From assembly GCF_900156175.1 (NCBI RefSeq), contig NZ_FTMV01000014.1, positions 62,001 to 126,000 on the forward strand: a stretch of DNA of 64,000 nucleotides. Direction: 5' to 3'. Each line of letters opens with the position of its first letter. Positions within the stretch are counted from its first letter, which is position 1. The notes beneath the pieces were generated by a model. The model did no database searches and was not told the origin of the DNA. It saw only the letters and a list, made by a program, of their open reading frames with translations. This document shows positions 25,207 through 34,429 of this stretch, one piece after another. Made by a program: the position numbers and the translations under genes. Source of the DNA: Janthinobacterium sp. TND4EL3. GTDB lineage: Bacteria; Pseudomonadota; Gammaproteobacteria; Burkholderiales; Burkholderiaceae_D.

Positions 25207-28053
25207 TTACTTGGCCGTGCTCGCCTTGGCGCCGCTCACGCCCTCTTTCGCCACCTTGGCAAAATCGCCCGCCGTCACCACCGACACGGCCGCTGGCTTC
25301 AGGTGCTCGCGCAAGGCCTGGTTCACTTGCGCCAGGGTCAGGGCGGAGACCTTCGCTTCCAGGTCCTTGTCGTAGGCCATGGTGCGGTCTTCGGCAAGGT
25401 AGCCGGCCAGTTCGCGCGCCAGGCCGCTGTCCTGCGTGCGGCCCACTTCCTGCGATTGCAGCCAGCCTTTCTTCGCTTCGGCCAGTTCCTCCTGCGTGAA
25501 GCCGTCGGCCAGCGCCTTGGCGATTTCCTCGCGCAGGGCCGCTTCCACCTTGACGGTGTTTTGCGGCGCGCTGATGGCATACGCCATCCAGTAGCCGGCC
25601 GGCTCGCGCGACGGCACGCTCACTTGCGAACCGACGCCGTACGACAGGCCTTCCTTCTGGCGGATGCGGTCGGCCAGGCGGCTGCGCAAGGCGCCGCCAC
25701 CGAGCATGTGATTGGCCATCAGCAAGGCCGGATAGCTGGCGGCGTCATCCTTGAGGGGAATCGGCTGGATGGCGAACAGCACGCTGTTGGCCTTGTCCGG
25801 TGTTTCCAGCGTGACTTTCTCGCCGCTGACGGGCTTGACGGCGTCGGGAATGCGCACGTAGGACTGCTGCGCCTTCCAGCTGCCGTACAGGCTGGCCACT
25901 TGCGCCTTCAGCGCGGCCGGGTCGAAGTCGCCCACGGCGGCAAAGGTGGCGTTCGACGCGCCATAGTAGGCGCCATGGAAGGCTTTCACATCGCTCACCT
26001 TGATGGCTTTCCATTGCGCCAGCTCGGCTGGCAGGGTGGCCACATGGCGCACATGGCCTTCCGGCGTGGCGTCGAGCAGGCGGCGGAAGGCATTCACGGC
26101 CAGCGGTTGTGGTTCAGGCAATTCCTGCTCGGCGCGGCCCACGCGCTCGCGCTGCAATTCCAGAAATTCCGTTTCGTTCAGGGCCGGTTTTTGCAGCACT
26201 TGCGCCAGCAGGTCCATGGCGGCCGGCAAGTTCTCGCGCTTGCCCATCAGCATGGCGGTGACGCCCTCGGCGCCGCCCGAAATCGCCACTTGCGTGCCCA
26301 GCTGGTCGAACTTGTCCTTCACTTCCTGGCGCGACAGTTTATCCGTGCCGCGCGACAACAAATTGGCCGTGTAACTGCCCACTTGCCCCTTGCCGCGCAA
26401 GCTCTCTTCGCTGCCTAGCTGCAATTTCAACACGACGCTCACGGTGCCGCCCTTGGTTTTCTTCGGCAGCAAGGCGCCCTTCAAGCCGTTCGGCAAGGTA
26501 AAGCGCTGCGTGCGCGCCTCGATATTGTCGGGGCTGGGGTCGAACGCCTCGCCCTGCGCCACGACGGCGCGGCCCGTGTAGCCGGCCAGCTGCGGCGCCA
26601 CGTCGGCATAGGCCGGCACGACGGTGCGGTCCGGCGCATCGGTGGGGATGAAGCGGCCCAGCGTGCGGTTCGAGCTCTTCAGGTATTTCTCGGCCGCCGC
26701 CTGCACCTGCGCCGTCGTCAGCTTGTCGAGCTGGTCGCGCTGCAGGAAGAACAGACGCCAGTCGCCGGCCGCCAGCGACTCCGTCAGGGCGATCGTCATG
26801 CGCGCCGTATTCGAGGTGATCAGCTCGACCTGCTTGTTCAGCTGCTGTTTCACGCGCGCCACTTCCGCATCCGTGATCGGCTGCGATTTCAGCTCTTCCA
26901 GCACCTTCAGCATGGCCGCTTGCGCCGCATCGAGGTTGCCATCGACGGGCACCAGGGCGCCAAACAGGTTGTAGCCCGGTTCCAGGTTGCTCACCGAGTT
27001 GTATTCGATCTTGCTGGCCAGCTTGGTTTCCACCAGCGCCTTGTGCAGGCGGCCGGCGGGCGCGTCCGTCAGGACATGGCCCAGCACCTCGATGGCGACG
27101 GCGTCCGGGTTGCCGGACGGCGCCACGTGGTAGCCGGCGCCGACGAATTGCGTGCCGCCGCTGCGGCGCACCGTCACGGCGCGCTCTCCATCCTGCACGG
27201 GTTCGGCCGTGTAGGTCGGTTCGATCACGCGCGTCGGTTTCGGGATCTTGCCGAACAGTTCATTGATCTGCTTCAAGACCTTCGCTTCATCGAAGCGGCC
27301 TGCCACCATCAGCACGGCGTTATCGGGCTGATAATACTTATGGTAAAACGCGCGCAGGCGGGGAATGTTGACCTGTTCGATATCGGAACGGGCGCCGATG
27401 GTCGACTTGCCATAGTTGTGCCAGTCATAGGCGATGGCCTGGATGCGTTCGCTGGTCACGCCGATCGGGTCGCTCTCGCCCATTTCGAACTCGTTGCGCA
27501 CGACCGTCATCTCGCCCTTCTGCGTCTTCGGGTTCCACAGGTCGTTCTGGTCGATGGCCGCGTTGACCATGCGGTCCGCTTCCATGGCCAGCATCTGGCG
27601 CAGGTTATCGTCGTTGGCGGGGAAGGTGGCGTAGTAATTGGTGCGGTCGTACCAGGTGGTGCCGTTGAACTGCGCGCCCGTCGAGTTCAGGATCTCGACC
27701 GGGGTTTTCGTGCCCTTCCTGACGCCGAAGTTGGCGCTGGGCTTGAACAGCAAGTGTTCGAGCAAGTGGGCCATGCCCGTTTCGCCATAGTTTTCATGGC
27801 GCGAGCCGACCAGGTAGACGATGTTGGTGGTCAAGGTAGGCTTGCTGGCGTCGGGAAACAGCAGCACGCGCAAGCCATTGGCCAGCCGGTACTCGGTGAT
27901 GCCTTCAACGGAAGTGACCTTCACGGCGGCACCGCGGCTGACGGCAGGCTTGCCGGTTTTCTGGGTCGGGGCCGCTTCCACGGGGGTGGCGGCCAGAATG
28001 AACGAAGGCGAGAGGATACCGGCGGCAAGCAGGAGGGCGGTAATTGGTTTCAA
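25207..28053 (-). CDS. M16 family zinc metallopeptidase (two-domain, periplasmic)
   Basis: 948 residues with a signal peptide (ITALLLAAGILSPSFILAA). The inverted zinc motif HLLEH is present (His96, Glu99, His100 in MAHLLEHLLFK) with the distal Glu in VRNEFEMGES (about 188), so the first M16 domain is catalytic; the second half (from about residue 510) is the inactive M16_C-type partner, with no second HxxEH. Pitrilysin-type peptidases of this size degrade small peptides and misfolded fragments in the periplasm. Single gene, with a 19-bp tandem duplication just upstream of its start. Confidence 0.93.
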   Translation of the reverse strand: MKPITALLLAAGILSPSFILAATPVEAAPTQKTGKPAVSRGAAVKVTSVEGITEYRLANGLRVLLFPDASKPTLTTNIVYLVGSRHENYGETGMAHLLEHLLFKPSANFGVRKGTKTPVEILNSTGAQFNGTTWYDRTNYYATFPANDDNLRQMLAMEADRMVNAAIDQNDLWNPKTQKGEMTVVRNEFEMGESDPIGVTSERIQAIAYDWHNYGKSTIGARSDIEQVNIPRLRAFYHKYYQPDNAVLMVAGRFDEAKVLKQINELFGKIPKPTRVIEPTYTAEPVQDGERAVTVRRSGGTQFVGAGYHVAPSGNPDAVAIEVLGHVLTDAPAGRLHKALVETKLASKIEYNSVSNLEPGYNLFGALVPVDGNLDAAQAAMLKVLEELKSQPITDAEVARVKQQLNKQVELITSNTARMTIALTESLAAGDWRLFFLQRDQLDKLTTAQVQAAAEKYLKSSNRTLGRFIPTDAPDRTVVPAYADVAPQLAGYTGRAVVAQGEAFDPSPDNIEARTQRFTLPNGLKGALLPKKTKGGTVSVVLKLQLGSEESLRGKGQVGSYTANLLSRGTDKLSRQEVKDKFDQLGTQVAISGGAEGVTAMLMGKRENLPAAMDLLAQVLQKPALNETEFLELQRERVGRAEQELPEPQPLAVNAFRRLLDATPEGHVRHVATLPAELAQWKAIKVSDVKAFHGAYYGASNATFAAVGDFDPAALKAQVASLYGSWKAQQSYVRIPDAVKPVSGEKVTLETPDKANSVLFAIQPIPLKDDAASYPALLMANHMLGGGALRSRLADRIRQKEGLSYGVGSQVSVPSREPAGYWMAYAISAPQNTVKVEAALREEIAKALADGFTQEELAEAKKGWLQSQEVGRTQDSGLARELAGYLAEDRTMAYDKDLEAKVSALTLAQVNQALREHLKPAAVSVVTAGDFAKVAKEGVSGAKASTAK

Positions 28054-28080
28054 GGCGGATTCCTGGTAACACTACGTTTA

Positions 28081-28119
28081 AAGATGCGCTAGCACAATGA
28101 AAGATGCGCTAGCGCAATG
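28081..28119. repeat. Tandem 19-20 bp direct repeat
   Basis: AAGATGCGCTAGCACAATG is followed directly by AAAGATGCGCTAGCGCAATG, differing at one base. It lies 28 bp upstream of the M16 start codon in the untranslated leader. Confidence 0.7.
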
Positions 28120-28283
28120 CGATACGGCCGCAAGAATTGCCATGGACCCGCGCTGCGTCTTCGCTGCCCAGGGAAATGATTGCTCTCGCAATTTACGGCA
28201 TACTTATCAGTTACGCAAGTCCCTGTCATCAAGCTGTTATCTGCCCGTGTTATACTCATGGTTCCAGAACTATCTGCCTGTAT

Positions 28284-28625
28284 ATGAGACGAGCTCTCGT
28301 CCTGCTCTGCCTTTTCGTTTTCATCGCTTTGCCCCAGGCGTTTGCCAGCATGGCCTACGCCAGCCCTTCCCCATTCCAGCAAGCAATTGCGGCCGGCGTC
28401 ATCGCCACGCCCGCCGCCGACTCCGAGAGCCATGACGCCGGCACCCTGACGGGCCTGCCCGGCGACAGCTGCGCCTTGGAAGAGTGCGACAACGACCCCA
28501 TCACGCTGTACCCGAACCCGCGCCTGGAGGCGCCGTTCTGCGCCATCATTTGGCAAGCGGGACCGGGCGCACTTGCCGAAGCGGACGTGCGGACGGCCAC
28601 CCGGCCGCCGCGCGTCCGCCACTGA
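28284..28625 (+). CDS. Small secreted cysteine-containing protein, function unknown
   Basis: 113 residues from ATG 28284: signal peptide RRALVLLCLFVFIALPQAFA, then a hydrophilic region with CALEEC and a lone later Cys (FCAIIW). No family recognised. Weak ribosome-binding site. It ends 86 bp before the TerC-CBS gene; a GGGG/CCCC hairpin lies between. The reading frame has normal codon use, so I think it is a real gene, but without a homologue this is moderate. Confidence 0.55.
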   Translation: MRRALVLLCLFVFIALPQAFASMAYASPSPFQQAIAAGVIATPAADSESHDAGTLTGLPGDSCALEECDNDPITLYPNPRLEAPFCAIIWQAGPGALAEADVRTATRPPRVRH

Positions 28626-28711
28626 TAGCGCCGCACGCATCGCATTCAGGCCTGGGGCATATTACCCCCCAAGCAATCTTTATTTTGATTTAACTTTACA
28701 AGGTTACACAC

Positions 28712-30259
28712 ATGGAATGGTTATTTGACCCGACAATCTGGGTCGGCCTGCTGACGCTGGTCGTACTGGAAATCGTACTGGGTATCGACAACCTGATCTT
28801 CATCGCCATCCTGGCCGAAAAGCTGCCGCCGCACCAGCGCGACAAGGCGCGCGTGCTGGGCCTGACCCTGGCCCTCGTCATGCGCCTGGGCCTGCTGTCG
28901 CTGATTTCCTGGCTGGTCACCCTGACCACGCCCTTGTTTTCCATCTGGACCTTCTCGTTCTCGGGGCGGGACCTGATCCTGCTCGTCGGCGGCCTGTTCC
29001 TGCTGTTCAAGGCCACCACCGAGCTGCACGAACGCCTCGAAGGCGTCACGCACGCCCAGACGGGCCCGAAGGTCTACGCCGGCTTCGGCCTCGTGGTGGC
29101 GCAGATCGTCGTGCTCGACGCCGTCTTCTCGCTCGACGCCGTCATCACGGCCGTGGGCATGGTGGAAAACCTGTACGTGATGATGGCCGCCGTCGTCATT
29201 TCCATCGTCGTCATGATGCTGGCCTCGAAGGTGCTGACGCGCTTCGTCAACGCCCACCCCACCGTCGTCGTGCTGTGCCTGAGCTTCTTGCTGATGATCG
29301 GCCTGTCGCTGGTGGCCGAAGGCCTGGGCTTCCACATCCCGAAAGGTTATCTGTACGCGGCCATCGGTTTCTCCATCGTCATCGAGTTCTTCAACCAGCT
29401 GGCGCGCCGCAACATCCTCAAGCTGCAATCGAACGCCCCGCTGCGCGACCGCACGGCGCAAGCCGTGCTGAGCCTGCTGGGCGGGCGCAAGGGCCGCGAG
29501 GCGGCCGAAGAGCATGAAGTCAAGGAGCTGCCCGACGTCTCCGCCTTCGGCGTGGAAGAGCGCAACATGGTCAGCGGCGTGCTGACCCTGGCCGAACGCT
29601 CGATCCGCTCCGTCATGACGCCGCGCGGCGACGTCTCGTGGGTGAACCTGAACGACAGCAGCGAGAAGATGCTCAAGTTGCTGCGCGACACGCCGCACAG
29701 CATGATTCCTGTGTGCAATGACGACCTCGACAACGTGGTCGGCATCGCGCGCAGCAAGGACCTGATCGAGGATCTCGTCTCGCACGGCAAGATCGACCCG
29801 GCCAGCATGCGCGAAGCCATCGTCGTGCCGGAAGCGGCCGGCGTGCTGAAAGCCATGGAAACCCTGAAGCGCTCGCGCGGCCAGCTGGTGCTGGTGGTCG
29901 ACGAGTTCGGCACCGTGCAGGGCGTGCTCACGCCCATCGACATCCTCGAAGCCATCGCCGGCGAATTCCCCGACGAGGACGAGCAGCCCGATGTGGAAGT
30001 GCTGGGCCCCGGCCACTGGCGCATCGACGGCGCGACGGACCTGCATTACCTGGAGCAGGTGTTCGAGACGGAAACCCTGGTCAGCGAAGACGGCGAGTAC
30101 AACTCGCTGGCCGGTTTCCTGCTGGCGCACTTTGAAAACATGCCGGCCGTGGGCGAAGTGCTGGAACTCGGCGATCTGCGCTATGAAATCGTCGAAGCGG
30201 ACGAGCGCCGCATCGCCTGCGTGGACGTGCGCCGCATCGAGCCCGATCACAGTTTGTAA
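28712..30259 (+). CDS. TerC-CBS-CorC membrane protein (YegH/YoaE type)
   Basis: 515 residues. N-terminal TerC domain with about seven transmembrane helices and the metal-site motifs [12 protein letters not shown] and [14 protein letters not shown]; two CBS domains ([14 protein letters not shown] and [10 protein letters not shown]...[22 protein letters not shown], about residues 300-425); C-terminal CorC/HlyC transporter-associated domain (about 430-512). TerC proteins are implicated in metal (Mn2+) efflux or metalation of secreted enzymes. A second, shorter TerC protein is at 47654. Confidence 0.93.
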   Translation: MEWLFDPTIWVGLLTLVVLEIVLGIDNLIFIAILAEKLPPHQRDKARVLGLTLALVMRLGLLSLISWLVTLTTPLFSIWTFSFSGRDLILLVGGLFLLFKATTELHERLEGVTHAQTGPKVYAGFGLVVAQIVVLDAVFSLDAVITAVGMVENLYVMMAAVVISIVVMMLASKVLTRFVNAHPTVVVLCLSFLLMIGLSLVAEGLGFHIPKGYLYAAIGFSIVIEFFNQLARRNILKLQSNAPLRDRTAQAVLSLLGGRKGREAAEEHEVKELPDVSAFGVEERNMVSGVLTLAERSIRSVMTPRGDVSWVNLNDSSEKMLKLLRDTPHSMIPVCNDDLDNVVGIARSKDLIEDLVSHGKIDPASMREAIVVPEAAGVLKAMETLKRSRGQLVLVVDEFGTVQGVLTPIDILEAIAGEFPDEDEQPDVEVLGPGHWRIDGATDLHYLEQVFETETLVSEDGEYNSLAGFLLAHFENMPAVGEVLELGDLRYEIVEADERRIACVDVRRIEPDHSL

Positions 30260-30262
30260 CAC

Positions 30263-30289
30263 AATGGCAAGCGTGCCCCGCTTGCCATG
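30263..30289 (+). other. Hairpin between TerC-CBS and DUF3617 genes
   Basis: ATGGCAAGCG and CGCTTGCCAT form a 10-bp perfect stem with a short loop directly after the TerC-CBS stop. No T run, so it may be a stability or processing element rather than a terminator. Confidence 0.5.
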
Positions 30290-30326
30290 GCGTATGCTGG
30301 GGTCTGCCTTTTCCGGAGACGCCCAC

Positions 30327-30902
30327 ATGAAACATACTTTGCTACGCCTGACCCTGCTCGCCTGCGCCGCCTTGGGCAGCCAGGCCGGCGCCCAGGCCGC
30401 CACGCCGTCGACCACGATCAAGCCCGGCCTGTGGCAAGTCGACAGCAAGATGGCCTCGCCCGACGCCGCCACCGACAACGCCATGTCCATGGTGCTGCAG
30501 CAGCTGGGCAACCTTCCCCCCGATCAACGCAAGCAGCTCGAAAGCATGGCCGCCAGCCGCGGCATGGCCATGCCCGCCGTGGGCGCCGACGGCGCCGTGC
30601 GCGTGACGGCCTGCGTGACGCCGGACATGGCCGCGCGCAAGCAGATTCCCACGGGCCAGCCCGGCGATTGCAAGTCGAATAACACTGCCATCGCGGGCGG
30701 CATGAATATATCGTTCACGTGCGCCAACCCGAAATCGAGCGGCGAAGGCAAGGTGATGTTTACGGGCGACCAGGCGTTCAGCATGCAGCTGGCGGTGACG
30801 ACGAGCGCGCGCGGCGCGCCGGAACAGGTGAATGTGACAAGCAACGGCAAGTGGCTGGGCGCAACGTGCCCCGCGCCCTCCGCCGCCGCTCAGAAGCCGT
30901 GA
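30327..30902 (+). CDS. DUF3617 domain periplasmic protein
   Basis: 191 residues from ATG 30327 (CGGAGA upstream). Signal peptide ending GAQA; TTIKPGLWQVDSKM is the DUF3617 start (KPGLW), and four conserved Cys residues occur (ACVTPDM, DCKS, FTCAN, ATCPAP). Function unknown. Its last 13 bases overlap the 3' end of the convergent porin gene. Confidence 0.85.
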   Translation: MKHTLLRLTLLACAALGSQAGAQAATPSTTIKPGLWQVDSKMASPDAATDNAMSMVLQQLGNLPPDQRKQLESMAASRGMAMPAVGADGAVRVTACVTPDMAARKQIPTGQPGDCKSNNTAIAGGMNISFTCANPKSSGEGKVMFTGDQAFSMQLAVTTSARGAPEQVNVTSNGKWLGATCPAPSAAAQKP

Positions 30903-31999
30903 CGGAAGCCCAGGTTGAATGCCGCGTCACCGCGTCCCGCATCGCTGGCGTTGCCCACCGTGTAGCGGGCGCCGTTCTTGTTGTGGATCTTCGCGTAGGA
31001 CGCATAGAAATCGCTGCGTCTTGACAGCGAATACGTGAGGCCGACGGCCACCTGCGTGGCGTCGCGGTTGGCCAGGTCGCGGTCATCCTTGTGCACCCAC
31101 GAGGCCAGCAGCTTGACGCCGCCCGCGGGCACGGATACGCCCAGCAGGGTGTCGCGGCTGTCCGACGACGACATCGACAGGGCCAGCGAACTGTAGGCGT
31201 TGTTCGGGTCCCACGGCGAACTGCCATAGCCCTTGTTGACGCCCACGGCGGCAAACGCGGTAGCCACTTTCAGGTCGACATTGGCCGCGATCAGGGTGTT
31301 GCGTGAAGACATGTCGATGGCGGGCAAGGTGCCGGAGGCAAGGATGAAGTTGTTCTTGCGCTGGTGCGACACGCTGACATTCACGGCGCCGGCCGAATAG
31401 CCGAGGGTGGCGCCATACGCGCGGTTGTTGGCGCTGCTGTACGGCGACTCGCCAAAGCTGTAGATGGCGCTGGCGGTGACGCCGCGCAAGGCGGGCGTCA
31501 CGTATTTGACGGTATTGTCGTAGCGTTTCACGCTGTAGCCGGCCAGGTTGCCGGCGCTGCCGGCCATGCCGCCCTTGAACGGGTCGGCCACGTCGGTGAG
31601 GGCCAGGTATTGCAGGTTGTACTGGCGGCCCAGTGTCAGCGCGCCCAGGCGGCTGTCGAGGCCCACATAGGCTTGCCGGCCGAACAGGCGGCCGTCTTCC
31701 GACTGGCCCGTGTCGTTCTGGATGCCCGCTTCCAGGGTAAACACGGCGGAAACGTCGTTGCCCAGCGCTTCACGGCCCTGCACGCCCAGGCGCGAGCCCG
31801 AAGCGACGCCGCCGGAGACCTTGGTGCCGGCGCAACTGGCGGCACAGCCCCGCTCGGCCACGATGCCCGCGTCGAGCACGCCGTACACGGCAACGTTACT
31901 GGATGCGGCGCTGCCCGCGCCATCGGCGGCCTGGGCCGTCGCGCCCAGCGCGAATGGCCCCATCCCTATCACAGCAAGCGCAAAATACGAGGTCTTCAT
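30890..31999 (-). CDS. General porin, Gram-negative Burkholderiales type
   Basis: 369 residues, signal peptide ending AQAAD. Begins SSNVAVYGVLDAGIVAE, contains SRLGVQGREALGNDVSAVFTLEAGIQ and FGRQAYVGLDSRLGALTLGRQY, the strand pattern of 16-stranded trimeric porins, and ends in the assembly signal FRHGF with a C-terminal Phe. Loop Cys pair CAASC near the N-terminus is unusual. Passive uptake of small hydrophilic solutes. Confidence 0.93.
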   Translation of the reverse strand: MKTSYFALAVIGMGPFALGATAQAADGAGSAASSNVAVYGVLDAGIVAERGCAASCAGTKVSGGVASGSRLGVQGREALGNDVSAVFTLEAGIQNDTGQSEDGRLFGRQAYVGLDSRLGALTLGRQYNLQYLALTDVADPFKGGMAGSAGNLAGYSVKRYDNTVKYVTPALRGVTASAIYSFGESPYSSANNRAYGATLGYSAGAVNVSVSHQRKNNFILASGTLPAIDMSSRNTLIAANVDLKVATAFAAVGVNKGYGSSPWDPNNAYSSLALSMSSSDSRDTLLGVSVPAGGVKLLASWVHKDDRDLANRDATQVAVGLTYSLSRRSDFYASYAKIHNKNGARYTVGNASDAGRGDAAFNLGFRHGF

Positions 32000-32317
32000 G
32001 ATAAATATCTCGGTAACGTGAATGAAACTGCCGGGTATTGATCAGGACATGCGCTCGGTGTCTGATCTCAGTGTTACCTTATCCCCGCTTTTTGTCCAGC
32101 GATCTGTGCGTTGAGCAACAGAAACTTCAGCTTAGCCCCGGGAAATGAGTGGGATACTGACAACACGCAAGAATGAGCATGATCCTTGGCAATTGCTGCG
32201 CAATAAGATCAAAAGCTGGCCCTGCCGTGAAGCAATGTTCGGTGGCGAACGTTGCGCGATTTGACGCAGGCAGTACACTACTGGTTTTACCGACAGCGGC
32301 TCGCCCGTTTTTTCTGC
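32000..32317. other. Intergenic region between porin and SpecificRecomb genes
   Basis: About 318 bp of AT-richer sequence holding the divergent promoters. The recombinase-family frame is open back to a TTG at 32252, so part of this may be coding. I see no further gene. Confidence 0.4.
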
Positions 32318-34429
32318 ATGCTAGCTATCCTCGAACGCATAGACCCCAACTCCAGCAATATCGACTTGCTGGTGGAATTGTTCAACTCTCTGCGTCCCAA
32401 GCGCCCCCACGACAGCGCTACCGCGATTGCCAACGTGCGCACCCTGCGCCAGCTTCTCAAAGGTAACCCCGCCCAGGCCCGCGCCCTGCACGAATACGTG
32501 CTGCGCGTGCTGGCCGCGCGCCGCCACGCCAGCCTGTACACGGACATCGGCGTGCTGTCGAACAGCGGTTTCTTTACAGAATTGAAACGCCGCATCGCCT
32601 ACCGCATGCTGCCGCCCGCCCTCGGCGACGAATACCTGAACGACGCGCTCGACCAGGTGCTGTACCTGAAGACCGACTATTTGTGGATCAGCAACGTGCC
32701 CGCCACGGACTGGCTGGAACTGTTCGACGTGCTCACCAGCGACGACATCGAACTGGCCGTCGGCGACGGCAATATCATGCTGCCCGGCATGCTCGACGCC
32801 ATCCGCACCCTGTCCTACCGCGTCTGCGCCATGGGCCTGGAACCGGAATTGACGCGTTTCCACAGCGAAATTGAAGTCTTCCAGTCGCCATTCATGGTGC
32901 AGAACACGGAAGTAAACGCCTACCTGGACGCCTACACGAATTTGCTGCAGGGCGACATCGAACATATCGAGGATGCGCGCCATTTGCTGGTGATGCTCGA
33001 CCAGTGCGACGCCGTCATCGCCAAGATCCGCAAGAAGGCCCTGTACCAGGGCACCAGCATTCCCCTCACGTATCTGCTGGTGGCGCTGGCGCAAAGCATC
33101 GACCGCCTGCGCAAGCTGCTGTTCCTCGTCGACACGAGCGGAGAATTGCCCAGCTCCGCCAACGTGGACATCGCCGCCATCACGGTCGACGCCACGCAGG
33201 ACTTGCTGCACCCGCAGCCCGTCAGCCGCCGCCGCGCGGGCGCCGTCGCGCTGGCGCTGGAACTGATACGCGCGCATAACCACAAGTACAAGGTCAGCGA
33301 CTTGTTCTCTGACAATATCAACTTGCTGGCGCGCAATGTGACGGAAAACGCCAGCCGCACGGGCGAGCACTACATCGCGGAAAACCGGCGCGAAATGGGC
33401 GCCATGTTCCTCTCGTCGGCGGGCGCGGGCATCATCATCGGCTTCATGGCCCTGTTCAAGATTTTGATGTCGTACTTGCGCTCGGCGCCGCTGGTCGAAG
33501 CCTTCATGTTCAGCATGAATTACTCGATCGGCTTCATGTTCATCCACTTGCTGCACTTCACGGTGGCCACCAAGCAGCCGGCCATGACGGCTTCGCGTAT
33601 CGCCGCCGGCCTGCACAGCAAGGATGGCCGGAATATCGACCTCGACAGCATGGCCGAACTGATCAACAAGGTCTTCCGCACGCAAAACATGGCCGTGCTG
33701 GGCAACCTGGCCACGGCCATCCCCACGGCCTGGCTGATCGCGCTCGGCTACAAGGCGATCACGGGGCACAACCTGGTGACGCCGGAAAAAGCCATGCACT
33801 TGCTGCACGATATAGACCCCATCGGCAGCCCCGCCATCTTTTACGCCATGATCGCCGGCGTGTGCCTGTTCGTGGCCGGCCTGATATCCGGCTACTACGA
33901 CAACCAGGCCCTGTACACGCGCTGGGCGCAGCGCATCGCGCAATTGCGCGGCCTGGGCCGCGTCATCGGCCAGGAGCGGCTGCAGCGGCTGGGCCTGTAC
34001 ATGGAAAACAACCTGGGCGGCCTGATGGGGAACTTCTATTTCGGCATTTTGCTCGGCTCCATCGGCACCCTGGGCTTTTTGATCGGCCTGCCCATCGATA
34101 TCCGCCACATCACCTTCTCGGCCGCCAACTTTGCGACAGCCCTCGTGGGACTCGATCACAATATGAGCTGGCAGCTGGCCGTCAAGTCGCTGTCGGGCAT
34201 CTTCGCCATCGGCACGGCCAACCTGCTCGTCAGCTTCGGCCTGGCCCTGTGGGTAGCGCTGCGCTCGCGCCAGGTGCGCTTCAAGCACGGCATGCAGTTG
34301 CTGAAGATCCTGGGCAAGCGTTTCCTGAAGTCGCCCATCGTCTTCTTCTTCGGCTCGAAAAACCCGCCGCCACTGGCACTGGCCGACGAGTCGGCAAACC
34401 TGTCACCCACGACCAAGGCTCACAAATGA
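32318..34429 (+). CDS. SpecificRecomb (PF10136) family membrane protein, so-called site-specific recombinase
   Basis: 703 residues from ATG 32318 (MLAILERIDPNSSNIDLL resembles the family start); a TTG at 32252 would add 22 residues. N-terminal 370 residues are helical and soluble; the C-terminal half has about six or more transmembrane segments (FLSSAGAGIIIGFMALFKILM, AMIAGVCLFVAGLISGYYDNQALY, FYFGILLGSIGTLGFLIGLPIDI, LSGIFAIGTANLLVSFGLALWVAL). No recombinase catalytic motif (no Tyr/RHR or Ser-recombinase residues) is visible, so the historical name, derived from Neisseria Gcr, is doubtful. Its TGA overlaps the ATG of the phospholipase D gene (ATGA). Confidence 0.88.
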   Translation: MLAILERIDPNSSNIDLLVELFNSLRPKRPHDSATAIANVRTLRQLLKGNPAQARALHEYVLRVLAARRHASLYTDIGVLSNSGFFTELKRRIAYRMLPPALGDEYLNDALDQVLYLKTDYLWISNVPATDWLELFDVLTSDDIELAVGDGNIMLPGMLDAIRTLSYRVCAMGLEPELTRFHSEIEVFQSPFMVQNTEVNAYLDAYTNLLQGDIEHIEDARHLLVMLDQCDAVIAKIRKKALYQGTSIPLTYLLVALAQSIDRLRKLLFLVDTSGELPSSANVDIAAITVDATQDLLHPQPVSRRRAGAVALALELIRAHNHKYKVSDLFSDNINLLARNVTENASRTGEHYIAENRREMGAMFLSSAGAGIIIGFMALFKILMSYLRSAPLVEAFMFSMNYSIGFMFIHLLHFTVATKQPAMTASRIAAGLHSKDGRNIDLDSMAELINKVFRTQNMAVLGNLATAIPTAWLIALGYKAITGHNLVTPEKAMHLLHDIDPIGSPAIFYAMIAGVCLFVAGLISGYYDNQALYTRWAQRIAQLRGLGRVIGQERLQRLGLYMENNLGGLMGNFYFGILLGSIGTLGFLIGLPIDIRHITFSAANFATALVGLDHNMSWQLAVKSLSGIFAIGTANLLVSFGLALWVALRSRQVRFKHGMQLLKILGKRFLKSPIVFFFGSKNPPPLALADESANLSPTTKAHK

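Noticed and set aside
32321-34288. A 655-codon minus-strand open frame opposite the SpecificRecomb gene
   Set aside because: Same antisense composition artefact; the plus-strand product has coherent membrane helices and family blocks.
32318-34429. Genuine site-specific recombinase / mobile element marker
   Set aside because: No tyrosine- or serine-recombinase catalytic residues, no attachment-site repeats or tRNA nearby, and many membrane helices.
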